NCBI RefSeq assembly: GCF_021738965.1
Contig: NZ_JAKKOQ010000010.1
Span: 1-64,000, forward strand
Direction of reading: 5' to 3'
Source: Gordonia zhenghanii
GTDB lineage: Bacteria; Actinomycetota; Actinomycetes; Mycobacteriales; Mycobacteriaceae
Length of the DNA: 64,000 nucleotides
The position numbers and the translations under genes were made by a program. This document shows positions 32,182-41,243 of this stretch, piece after piece. Numbering within the stretch: position 1 is the first letter of the stretch; every line of letters begins with the position of its first letter. The notes under the pieces were generated by a model, which had not been told where the DNA came from, made no database searches, and worked only from the letters and a program-made list of their open reading frames with translations.

Positions 32182-35007
32182 TCACCCCAGATCGCCGCCT
32201 GCGACCGGGAGCACCGTTCCGGTGATGTAGGACGCTTCTTCGGATGCCAGGAAGCAGACCGCCGCGGCCTGTTCGTCGAGCGTGCCGTAACGGTGCATGA
32301 GCGAGGAGTCGAGCGTCTGGTCGACGTGTGCCTGGAACCAGGCCTGTTCCTGCTCGTTGGTGGCCTCCGGCGTGCCGCGGGAGATGCGGCGCGGCGGAGC
32401 CTCGGTCCCGCCGGGCGCGGTCGCCACGACGCGGATGCCTGCATCGGCGTACTCCACCGCCAGCGACGCGGTGATCGCGTTGATGCCGCCCTTGGCCGCC
32501 GAGTAGGGGATCCGGTTGATCCCGCGAGTTGCGGCCGACGAGACGTTGACGATCGTGCCCTGCCCGCGTTCCACCATGCCCGGCAGGGCCGCTCGTGAGG
32601 CGTACAACGTGGTCATCAGCGAACGGTCGATCTCGGCCTGGATCTCCGCATCGGTGAACTCGATGAACGGTTTGAAATTGATCGCACCGCCCACGTTGTT
32701 GATGAGGACGTCGATCCGCCCGTACTTCGAGACCGCATGCTCCACGACCGATTTCGCGCCGGCATAGGTCTCTAGATCGGCCGTGACCGACGTCGCGTGC
32801 CCGTCGATCGCGAGCTCGGTTGCCAGTTCGTCGACCAGCTCCGACCGATCCGCGAGGACCATCTTGCCGCCCTCGGCTCCGATCCGACGGGCCACGTGCT
32901 CACCGATCCCCTGCGCCGATCCGGTGACCACGACGACCTTGTCGGCGAAGCGTCCCGGGGTGACGAAACGCGGTTTGCGAGCGGTCATCTCGTCGGCCAT
33001 CGCACGACGCATGGTCTGCTTCGACCGGTTGGCGTGCGCCCGGATCAGGGAGATCGCGCGTTCTTTGTTGCCGCGCTCGAATGCGTCGACGATGTCGACG
33101 TGATCCTGGGCGCACAACGGGTGACACCACGTGGCGTTGCGCAGGACCTCGCCCATCCGGCCCTTCACACCGAGCGCTGAATACGCCTGGAGGAGGTGCT
33201 CGTTGCGCGTCTGTGTGAACAGGTAGTCGTGGAACGCCGCGTTGGTCTCGGTGTACTCGGCGGCGTCGATGAACGTCGACTTGTCGGCGTCCACGTACGG
33301 CAGGGTCGCGTCCGCGAGCAGTCGGTAGCCTGCGAGCTGCTTGCTGGACATGCGCCCGAAGGTGACCTCCAATGCACCCAGTTCGAGTGCTGCGCGCGCT
33401 TCGAACAGAGCATCGGAGGCGTAGACGCCCGGATGCTCCTGACCGATCTGGTAACCCTGCGAGCCGACGGTACTGCCGTCCACGATGCTCGACTCCGGCT
33501 GAGCTGGGGCGGCAGCCGTGGCCGGGCTCGACGGGGCGGGCGGCGCCGGTTCGTGCAGCGGAGCGATCGCCGTGTGCGCGAACACCTCTTGTCCGCCGAT
33601 GCCGCGTGCGGTCGTCGGCAGGATCTCGTCGCCGTCGGCATCGCTGACCTGAGCAGGTGCGGTACTGCCACGCCAGATCTGGTTGCCCGCGATGGCGCGC
33701 CGATCGTCGTCGTCCGCTGTGCGGGCGGCAGGGCCGGTCCACGGCTCCGTCGACACCGGCGGCAGAACCTGCTGTCCGCCGATTCCACGTGCCTCGTCGA
33801 CGATGAGCAGATCGGCGACGCCTGCAGACGTGCCGGATGTGGACCGGGCGGCCCCGGACTCGGCCTCGGCGATGGCAGTCGTGGTGTCCGGCGTCGCGTC
33901 GCCCTGGGCCTTCTCCTTGGGCGGAGCGCCTGCGAGTGCGAACTTCTCGTAGTAGAAGCCGGTCGGCTCGATGCCGGTGTCCGACATGTGAGTGCGGACC
34001 GATTCGACCATCGGCGGCGGGCCGCACAGGTAGATCGCGACGTCGCCGTCGTAGAGGTGATGCGGTTTGATCAGTGTGGTGACGTAGCCCTTGTTCTGCG
34101 CCGTGCTGTCTTCGGCAGACACACAGTGGTCCCACGTGAAGCCCGGCAGTTCTTTCTCGAAGAACTCGATCTCGTCGACCGCCACGAGATCCTCATCGGT
34201 GCTGACACCGTAGATCAGGTGTGCCTTGCGAGGACTGTTGTCGGTGTGCAGCTTTCGCAGGATCGACAGGACCGGAGCCAACCCGGTGCCGCCCGCGAGC
34301 AGCATGACGGGCCGCTCGGAGTCGCGGAGGAAGAACGAACCGTGCGGACCGGTGAACGAGATCGAGTCGCCGACCTTCGCCTGTTCGGTGAGGTACGTCG
34401 ACATCACGCCGCCCGGAGTGATCTTGATCAGGAAGGTCAACCGGTCCTCGTGCGGTCCGCTCGAGAACGAGTACGAGCGGGTCAACGGCCCGTCGCCCGA
34501 CTCGTTCTCGGTGCCCGGCACCGCGATGTTCACGTACTGGCCGGGAAGGAACGCCAGTTCGCCGCGGTTGGGGATCGACACGGCGAGCTTGACGGTGGTC
34601 TCCGACAGTCGCTGCAGATCGTCGATGGTCGCGTCGAATGTGGCAGCCTGTGTCTTGGCCACCTCGGACGTCGCAGCGATCTGCAGGACCAGATCGGACT
34701 TGGGCTTCATCGAGCACGGAAGCGCATAGCCCTCGTCCGACTCGGACTGCGAGAGTGCGTCTTCGATGTAGTCGCCGCCGTCGTAGTCGCCTGACTCGCA
34801 GAACGCCTTGCACGTTCCGCAGGCGCCGTCGCGGCAGTCCAGCGGGATGTTGATGCGGTTGCGGTACGAGGCGTCCGCCACCGTCTGATCGTCCCGGCAG
34901 GTGATGAACCGGGTGACGCCGTCTTCGAACGCGAGCGCGACCTGATGAGATCCGTCGCCCGTCTCCGCGGTACCGTCCGGTGTGGGTCGGTCGGTCGTGA
35001 CAGTCAT
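32182..35007 (-). CDS. benC-benD: Triple fusion: BenC reductase - FCD (GntR-type) domain - BenD dehydrogenase
   Basis: A 941-residue single frame. Residues 1-355 are BenC. The [2Fe-2S] ligands are C58, C63, C66 and C98, the FAD site is R177-S-Y-S180, and the NADH site is GGTGLAP 239-245 with CGPPPM 328-333. Residues 361-527 are a Pro/Ala/Asp-rich linker with three ~30-residue repeats (cores at 407, 437 and 468). Residues ~530-668 match the FCD ligand domain of GntR regulators: N589-x3-H593, H636 and H658, with Asn where Asp is usual. There is no DNA-binding domain. Residues ~685-941 are an SDR, BenD, with TGSAQGIG 695-702, Y835 and K839. It reduces the BenAB oxygenase with NADH and then oxidises the benzoate cis-diol to catechol plus CO2, giving back NADH. 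It lies 13 bp after benB. No internal stop or frameshift is seen. Confidence 0.9.
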   Translation of the reverse strand: MTVTTDRPTPDGTAETGDGSHQVALAFEDGVTRFITCRDDQTVADASYRNRINIPLDCRDGACGTCKAFCESGDYDGGDYIEDALSQSESDEGYALPCSMKPKSDLVLQIAATSEVAKTQAATFDATIDDLQRLSETTVKLAVSIPNRGELAFLPGQYVNIAVPGTENESGDGPLTRSYSFSSGPHEDRLTFLIKITPGGVMSTYLTEQAKVGDSISFTGPHGSFFLRDSERPVMLLAGGTGLAPVLSILRKLHTDNSPRKAHLIYGVSTDEDLVAVDEIEFFEKELPGFTWDHCVSAEDSTAQNKGYVTTLIKPHHLYDGDVAIYLCGPPPMVESVRTHMSDTGIEPTGFYYEKFALAGAPPKEKAQGDATPDTTTAIAEAESGAARSTSGTSAGVADLLIVDEARGIGGQQVLPPVSTEPWTGPAARTADDDDRRAIAGNQIWRGSTAPAQVSDADGDEILPTTARGIGGQEVFAHTAIAPLHEPAPPAPSSPATAAAPAQPESSIVDGSTVGSQGYQIGQEHPGVYASDALFEARAALELGALEVTFGRMSSKQLAGYRLLADATLPYVDADKSTFIDAAEYTETNAAFHDYLFTQTRNEHLLQAYSALGVKGRMGEVLRNATWCHPLCAQDHVDIVDAFERGNKERAISLIRAHANRSKQTMRRAMADEMTARKPRFVTPGRFADKVVVVTGSAQGIGEHVARRIGAEGGKMVLADRSELVDELATELAIDGHATSVTADLETYAGAKSVVEHAVSKYGRIDVLINNVGGAINFKPFIEFTDAEIQAEIDRSLMTTLYASRAALPGMVERGQGTIVNVSSAATRGINRIPYSAAKGGINAITASLAVEYADAGIRVVATAPGGTEAPPRRISRGTPEATNEQEQAWFQAHVDQTLDSSLMHRYGTLDEQAAAVCFLASEEASYITGTVLPVAGGDLG

Positions 35008-35020
35008 GGGGTTCTCCGGT

Positions 35021-35575
35021 TCAGATGTGATAGATGTCGACGACGTGGTGGATGTAGTCGTTCTTCAGCACCACCGTCTTGCGTCGGATCAGCGGGTACT
35101 CGCCCGAGAAGTCGATCGTGTAGAAGGACGTTCCGTAGTAGGGGTCGACGATCTTGTAACGGAAGTACATCGTGTGCCAGTTGAAGCGGATGTCGACGAT
35201 GTCGCCGTCACGTCCGATCACCTCGACGTTCGAGATGTTGTGGCTCGTACGGGCTTCGGGGAGCGACGTGGCCGATGAACGCTCGGTCCGGATTCGGAAG
35301 ACGCGGTCGGCCAGCCCGCCCTTGTTCGGGTAGTAGATCAGCGAGATCTCGGATTCGGGATCCTGGGTGAGCTCGTCGTTGTCGTCCCACGACGGCATCC
35401 AGAAGACGACGTCGTCGGCGTAGCATTCCAGCCACTTCTCGAATTCGCGGTCGTCGAGGTGACGAGCTTCCCGGTAGAGGAACTGCTCGATCATGTTCTG
35501 GGTGATCAGCTTGCCGCCGGCCGGTGAGGTGGCCGCGCCGGAGCTCTGTGTGCCGGCATTCTGTGTTGTGGTCAT
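35021..35575 (-). CDS. benB: Benzoate 1,2-dioxygenase small (beta) subunit
   Basis: A 184-residue ring-hydroxylating dioxygenase beta subunit. After a short Ala/Gly/Ser-rich start come 'MIEQFLYREARHLDDREFEKWLECYADDVVFWMPSWDDND', the family-typical cone-shaped fold entry with the BenB-like W-M-P-S-W, then 'EISLIYYPNKGGLADRVFRIRTERSSA' and the C-terminus 'DYIHHVVDIYHI'. It forms the alpha3beta3 oxygenase with BenA. The genes are spaced 12-13 bp apart, consistent with a benA-benB-benCD operon. Confidence 0.93.
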   Translation of the reverse strand: MTTTQNAGTQSSGAATSPAGGKLITQNMIEQFLYREARHLDDREFEKWLECYADDVVFWMPSWDDNDELTQDPESEISLIYYPNKGGLADRVFRIRTERSSATSLPEARTSHNISNVEVIGRDGDIVDIRFNWHTMYFRYKIVDPYYGTSFYTIDFSGEYPLIRRKTVVLKNDYIHHVVDIYHI

Positions 35576-35588
35576 GATGATCGTCCTC

Positions 35589-37019
35589 TCAGGCGCGGGG
35601 GCCGGCGTTCAGGGAGCCGGCGCTGGGGGCGGCGGCATCGGCCGCCTCCTCGGAGGACAGGCCCTCCCGCATCTTCTCGAGCCAGTAGCTGTGCTGAACG
35701 GGGAACAGTCCCTCGTCCTCGTTGCGGGCACCGGCGGAGATCACGTTCGGCATCTCCAGGGACTCGGCCACCTCGTCGGGGCCGGTGATCCAATGCTCGG
35801 CGCCGCGGCTCATGTCGTTCCACTGCGCTGCCTGTGCACGGAACGTGAGCTGGCACGAGCGGAACTCCTCGAGATCGTCGGGAGTGGCCATGCCGGACGC
35901 GTTGAAGAAGTCCTCGTACTGGCGGATGCGCCACGAGCGAGACTTCGCGCTCTCGCCCTTCGGGGCGATGCAGTAGATGGTGACCTCGGTCTTGTCCGGC
36001 GCGATCGGCCGGAAGTGACGGATCTGCGTGGAGAACTGGTCCATCAGGTAGACGTTCGGGTAGAGGCACAGGTTCCGCGAGCCGCGGACCATGAAGTCGC
36101 CCTTGGCGTCGCCGAACTTCTCCTTGAGCTCGTCCAACTGGTCCCACAGCGGCCGGTCCTGCGGATTGCCTGCCCACGTCCAGAGGCACAGGTGGCCGTT
36201 CGGGTACGACCAGTAGCCGCCGCCCGACTTGCCCCAGCTTCCGGCGTCCAGAGTCTTGGTGTCGTTGGCCGACTCACCGGTGTTGCGGCGCGACGTGGTG
36301 GCCGCGTAGTTCCAGTGGACAGCGCTGACGTGATAGCCGTCGGCGCCGTTCTCCGCCTGCACCTTCCAGTTGCCGTCGTAGGTGTAGGTGGACGAGCCGC
36401 GCACCACCTCGAGGCCCTCGGGGGACTGGTCGACGAGCATGTCGATGACCTTGGTCGAGTCGCCGAGGTGCTCTTCGAGCGAGGAGACGTCCGGATTGAG
36501 GCTGCCGAACAGGAAGCCGCGGTAGCTGTCGAACTTGGCGACCTTGGTCAGGTTGTGGCTGCCGTCGACGTCGAACGTGTCGGGATAGCCCGCCCCTTCG
36601 GGGTCCTTGACCTTGAGGAGAGTGCCGTCGTTGCGGAACGTCCAGCCGTGGAAGGGGCACGTGAGCGTGGTGCGGTTGTCGGTCTTGCGGCGGCAGAGCA
36701 TGGCGCCGCGGTGCGCGCACGCATTGATCAGCAGGTGCAGTTCGCTGTTCTTGTCGCGCGTGATGACGACCGGCTGGCGTCCCATGTACGTGGTGAAGTA
36801 GTCGCCCGGCTCGGACACCTGACTCTCGTGTGCGAGGTAGACCCAGTTGCCTTCGAAGATGTACTTCATTTCGAGTTCGAAGACGTCATCGTCGGTGAAG
36901 ATACGCCGGTTGGTGCGGTAGAGGCCCGCATCTCGATCGTCGACCACAGCATTGGAGAGAACCGATGCCAGATGTTCCAGATGGGCTGGTAGCGGAGTCT
37001 GCGGAACTGTTGCGGTCAT
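35589..37019 (-). CDS. benA: Benzoate 1,2-dioxygenase large (alpha) subunit
   Basis: A 476-residue Rieske oxygenase alpha subunit. The Rieske cluster ligands are C101-x-H103 ('CAHRGAMLC') and C121-x2-H124 ('CPFHGWTF'). The mononuclear iron site is in '[14 protein letters not shown]' (D227, H230, H235). With BenB it adds O2 across the ring of benzoate, giving the 1,2-cis-diol carboxylate. The first gene of the leftward ben operon. Its 244-bp upstream region, shared with a divergent LysR gene, has a GlxR/CRP-like site and a LysR-type dyad. Anthranilate or toluate relatives exist; the complete catechol pathway alongside supports benzoate. Confidence 0.92.
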   Translation of the reverse strand: MTATVPQTPLPAHLEHLASVLSNAVVDDRDAGLYRTNRRIFTDDDVFELEMKYIFEGNWVYLAHESQVSEPGDYFTTYMGRQPVVITRDKNSELHLLINACAHRGAMLCRRKTDNRTTLTCPFHGWTFRNDGTLLKVKDPEGAGYPDTFDVDGSHNLTKVAKFDSYRGFLFGSLNPDVSSLEEHLGDSTKVIDMLVDQSPEGLEVVRGSSTYTYDGNWKVQAENGADGYHVSAVHWNYAATTSRRNTGESANDTKTLDAGSWGKSGGGYWSYPNGHLCLWTWAGNPQDRPLWDQLDELKEKFGDAKGDFMVRGSRNLCLYPNVYLMDQFSTQIRHFRPIAPDKTEVTIYCIAPKGESAKSRSWRIRQYEDFFNASGMATPDDLEEFRSCQLTFRAQAAQWNDMSRGAEHWITGPDEVAESLEMPNVISAGARNEDEGLFPVQHSYWLEKMREGLSSEEAADAAAPSAGSLNAGPRA

Positions 37020-37069
37020 GTGGACCTCCGGAGGTAGTGATGTGGGCTGCGCTTTCGAGAGTGCTCGAC

Positions 37070-37085
37070 TGTGGTTCCAATCACA
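37070..37085. promoter_or_regulatory. GlxR/CRP-like site upstream of benA
   Basis: TGTGG-TTCCAA-TCACA differs from the GlxR/CRP consensus TGTGA-N6-TCACA by one base. It is 50-66 bp before the benA ATG. In corynebacteria GlxR links cAMP to aromatic-catabolism genes. A small dyad CTAGG-N6-CCTAG follows at 37086-37101. Confidence 0.5.
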
Positions 37086-37118
37086 CTAGGTAAAACCCTA
37101 GGGTTGAACTGGGGGTCT

Positions 37119-37141
37119 ATTGATAGTTCTGCAATCTCAAT
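37119..37141. promoter_or_regulatory. LysR-type operator between benA and the LysR gene
   Basis: ATTGATA-N9-TCTCAAT matches the perfect dyad upstream of pcaF (26015-26037) at 13 of 14 arm positions. It sits between benA and the divergent LysR gene, the classic place for a LysR-type activator and autoregulation site. Confidence 0.55.
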
Positions 37142-37152
37142 CCGACGTCTGC

Positions 37153-37202
37153 ACGCATATTGTGCGTATTTATCGAAAGCCGTACCGTGATTCACATATG
37201 TG
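37153..37202. promoter_or_regulatory. Further dyads near the LysR start
   Basis: ACGCA-TATTG-TGCGT (37153-37167) and the perfect palindrome CACATATGTG (37193-37202) lie in the LysR gene's own promoter region. Either may be a secondary binding site. No regulator can be assigned to them. Confidence 0.3.
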
Positions 37203-37263
37203 CCGCATCACTTCTTCAGTACGGCAGAGGTGACGAGCACTCGTCTGGTGAACGAGGAGAACC

Positions 37264-38190
37264 ATGGAACTGCGCCACCTCCGCTACTTTTCTGCGGTCG
37301 CCGACACCTGCCACTTCGGGCGGGCGGCCGCTCGACTGCACGTCGCGCAGCCAGCGTTGTCGTATGCGATCCGCCAACTCGAAGGCGAACTCGACGTCGT
37401 CCTGTTCACTCGGACCACGCGGCAAGTGGCGTTGACGCCTGCCGGCGAGTACTTCCGGGACGAGGTGGAGCGGATTCTGGCATCGGTCGACCGCGCGGTG
37501 CACGGTGCACGCCGACTCGCTGACGGCCGCAGCGGACTGATCCGCCTCGGGCTCACCGGCACCGCTGCCTTCTCCCACCTGCCGTCGATTGCCCGAGCGA
37601 TCGGTCAGGAACTTCCTGAGGTGGCGTTGCAGATCTCCAGCGACCTCCTGACCCCGGACCAGTGCGACGGCCTCCGCGACGGCACGCTGGACTTGAGTGT
37701 GCTGCGCCCGCCCGCGGTCGGAGACGACATCGAACTGCGGACCATCGGTTACGAACCTCTCGTCCTTGCGGTCCCGGTCGATCACCGACTCGCCGTGGAA
37801 CCGATTGTGTCCGTCGCCGACCTGCGCACAGAACCGTTCGTCGTGTACGGCAGTCGTGACTCCGCCGTCACCGCAGCGGCATTGCGCGTGTGTCGTGAAG
37901 CCGGGTTCACGCCACGCGGCGAGCACGAGGCTCCCGGCACCGCCGTCCTGCTGGCGCTGGTAGCAGCGGGCCTCGGAGTGAGTCTGGTGCCTGCGTCGGT
38001 GCGTGCCCTCCCGCTGGACGGTCTGGTGATCCGGGACCTGCCGGACGGCGGCTGGATGGAGACGGCACTCGCATGGCGCAGTGGCCGGGACAACCCTCTC
38101 GTCGACGCGATCGTCGAGATCATCGCGGCTATCGACTTCTCCGCTGTGACTCCGCGCGGCGCCGTCGCGACACCGGGAACCGACGACTGA
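37264..38190 (+). CDS. LysR family regulator, CatM/BenM-like, divergent from benA
   Basis: A 308-residue LysR-type regulator starting 'MELRHLRYFSAVADTCHFGR', the characteristic CatR/BenM-group N-terminus, with the HTH 'RAAARLHVAQPALSYAIRQLEGEL'. The effector domain has 'IRLGLTGTAAFSHLPSIARAI' and 'LLALVAAGLGVSLVPASVRAL'. BenM and CatM respond to benzoate and/or cis,cis-muconate. The gene is divergent from benA, and the ATTGATA-type dyad in the gap recurs at the pca operon, so it probably activates both. The ATG has GAGGAG 6-8 nt upstream. The effector is not determined by sequence. Confidence 0.8.
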   Translation: MELRHLRYFSAVADTCHFGRAAARLHVAQPALSYAIRQLEGELDVVLFTRTTRQVALTPAGEYFRDEVERILASVDRAVHGARRLADGRSGLIRLGLTGTAAFSHLPSIARAIGQELPEVALQISSDLLTPDQCDGLRDGTLDLSVLRPPAVGDDIELRTIGYEPLVLAVPVDHRLAVEPIVSVADLRTEPFVVYGSRDSAVTAAALRVCREAGFTPRGEHEAPGTAVLLALVAAGLGVSLVPASVRALPLDGLVIRDLPDGGWMETALAWRSGRDNPLVDAIVEIIAAIDFSAVTPRGAVATPGTDD

Positions 38191-38250
38191 ACGTCGGGAG
38201 CACGAATAGCTGGGTCACGAGGATTCGGGCACGAACAGAAGGGAACCGCA

Positions 38251-39831
38251 GTGTTGGAAGCACCCACGTCGTTGGTGGCGGCGACCTCGTCCGAGGATCT
38301 GCGGGCCGCGCGCGAACAGGCGAAGTCCTGGCGGTCGCCGGAGATCACTCTGGCCGACCACGTCTTGACCGACGCAGCGCTGATCGACCTCGCCGAGACC
38401 GCCGTCGCCGTCTCCGACGACTCGTTCCGCCGCGCGGTGTCGGCGATCCAATCGGCCAGGGCCGGTGACTTCCCGGCCGTGCCGGGCATCGGCGCGGCGA
38501 CCGAGATGCTCCACTCGTTCCTGACCCGAGATCGCATCGACGGCTGGCTGTACGTGCGCGAACCCGATGGGTATCTGCACCCGTACCTCGTCATGAAGCT
38601 CTCGCTGGAGACCGCGGACCGGACGCACGGGCCTCGTATCAAATTCACGATGGAGGCCGACAATCCGACGGTGAAGCGGCCGTCGCGTGCGCCGCGGATC
38701 CTCTACTTCGAGGAGACTGAGATCGTCGGGAAGTCGCCAGCCGACGTCCTGCTGTCCGGCGGAGCCTACCGCGAGACCCCCGAACTCAAGGCCGAGTACC
38801 AGGCGCGCCGGAAACGCTTCACCGAGATCATCGACGAGGGTTTCGGCAAGCAGTACACCTTCACCGGACATGCGGTGCGCACCGACGACTACCGGTCCGC
38901 CAACAAACGGGCGGGTCGGAAAGTGGTGCACGACGTCGCCGTCGACGAGATCGCGTCGCTGCGGATGGTGGCGCCGTCCATGTTGTTCGACGACGGTGAG
39001 TTCGGGCCGGTGCCGGTGATCACCGCGGTACGGGTGTTCGACCTCGCCGCCCAGGACTTCTTGGACGTGAACACCGGAGACCTCGTGGAGTACGAGTACG
39101 ACGTGCATCTGCAAGACAAGCTCGTTCTGCCCGACGATCAGCGCGAACTGCTCAACATCCTCACCACCGACATCTCGGTGTTCACTGGGGACATCATCAA
39201 CGGCAAATCGGCGGGGAACGTGATTCTCGCGAAGGGTCGTCCCGGTGTGGGCAAGACCCTCACGGCCGAGGTCTACGCCGAGGTCACCGGGCGTCCGCTC
39301 TACTCGATCCACTCCGGATCCCTCGGCGTGACACCAGAACTCGTCCGGAAGAACCTCGAGGTCATCTTCGATCGCGCCAAGCGGTGGGACGCCGTTCTGT
39401 TGCTCGATGAGGCGGACGTGTTCGTGATGGAGCGCGGATTCGACTTGAACCAGAACGCGATTGTCGCCGAGTTCCTGCGCACTCTCGAGTACTTCGACGG
39501 ACTGTTGTTCCTCACCACCAACCGGATCGACGGCGTCGACGAGGCGATCCTCGCTCGGTGCGCGGCTGTGATCGAGTACCGCCCGCCGGAGCCGGAAGCG
39601 GCCCGCGAGGTGTGGACGATCCTCGCCGCGGGAAACGACGTGACGCTGTCCGATGACCTCCTCGACGATCTGATCGGCGGTTTCCCCGACATCACCCCGC
39701 GGGACATCAAGATGCTCTTGCGTCTCGCGCTGCGCATGGCTGTGCATCGAGGCACCACGTTGGACGCGGAGATCTTCGCGACCAGTGCGCACTTCCGCGG
39801 TCTGCGCTACGTGCTGCCCGAGGAGCGCTGA
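38251..39831 (+). CDS. Stand-alone AAA+ ATPase in the ben/cat cluster
   Basis: A 526-residue protein. The first ~300 residues have no recognised domain, though 'GWLYVREPDGYLHPYLVMKLSLE' and 'ILYFEETEIVGKSPADVLLSGGAYRETPELK' suggest an ordered N-terminal domain. The C-terminal AAA+ core has Walker A GRPGVGKT at 329-336, Walker B 'AVLLLDEADVF' at 381-391, sensor 1 'FLTTNRIDGVD' and a helical lid. It begins at a GTG with GAAGGG upstream, 60 bp after the LysR gene and on the same strand. AAA+ proteins remodel or activate other proteins. A role in assembling or reactivating the Rieske dioxygenase or another cluster enzyme is possible but untested. Confidence 0.75.
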   Translation: MLEAPTSLVAATSSEDLRAAREQAKSWRSPEITLADHVLTDAALIDLAETAVAVSDDSFRRAVSAIQSARAGDFPAVPGIGAATEMLHSFLTRDRIDGWLYVREPDGYLHPYLVMKLSLETADRTHGPRIKFTMEADNPTVKRPSRAPRILYFEETEIVGKSPADVLLSGGAYRETPELKAEYQARRKRFTEIIDEGFGKQYTFTGHAVRTDDYRSANKRAGRKVVHDVAVDEIASLRMVAPSMLFDDGEFGPVPVITAVRVFDLAAQDFLDVNTGDLVEYEYDVHLQDKLVLPDDQRELLNILTTDISVFTGDIINGKSAGNVILAKGRPGVGKTLTAEVYAEVTGRPLYSIHSGSLGVTPELVRKNLEVIFDRAKRWDAVLLLDEADVFVMERGFDLNQNAIVAEFLRTLEYFDGLLFLTTNRIDGVDEAILARCAAVIEYRPPEPEAAREVWTILAAGNDVTLSDDLLDDLIGGFPDITPRDIKMLLRLALRMAVHRGTTLDAEIFATSAHFRGLRYVLPEER

Positions 39832-39842
39832 CACCCACGCAT

Positions 39843-39881
39843 GAGAGAGCCGGTCGACGGAATCCGTCGACCGGCTCTCTC
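39843..39881. terminator. Bidirectional terminator hairpin
   Basis: GAGAGAGCCGGTCGACGG (39843-39860) pairs perfectly with 39864-39881 around a 3-nt AAT loop, an 18-bp stem. It lies between the stops of the convergent AAA+ and catA genes and should end transcription from both directions. Confidence 0.9.
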
Positions 39882-39895
39882 GTCTGGTTCAGAAC

Positions 39896-41141
<1,246 letters not shown>

Positions 41142-41243
41142 GTCGGTCAGCTCCGTTTCGTGGTCGATGTGCGCCGGGGTGCCGGCTGGGGTGGGCTTTG
41201 GGACGAGTGCATACGGCTGGTCACATCCTTCCCGTCGGGCGGG

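Noticed and set aside
33196..34794. 532-codon rightward frame opposite the BenC-BenD fusion
   Set aside because: Shadow of the real coding strand; the leftward frame has intact iron-sulfur, FAD, NAD and SDR motifs.
32182..35007. The BenC-BenD fusion as an assembly error joining two genes
   Set aside because: An error could join two genes but would not create a 170-residue linker with regular repeats and an intact FCD-like domain between them. Resequencing would still be sensible.
38215..39834. 539-codon leftward frame opposite the AAA+ gene
   Set aside because: No recognisable domain, whereas the plus strand has Walker A and B motifs and a good ribosome site.
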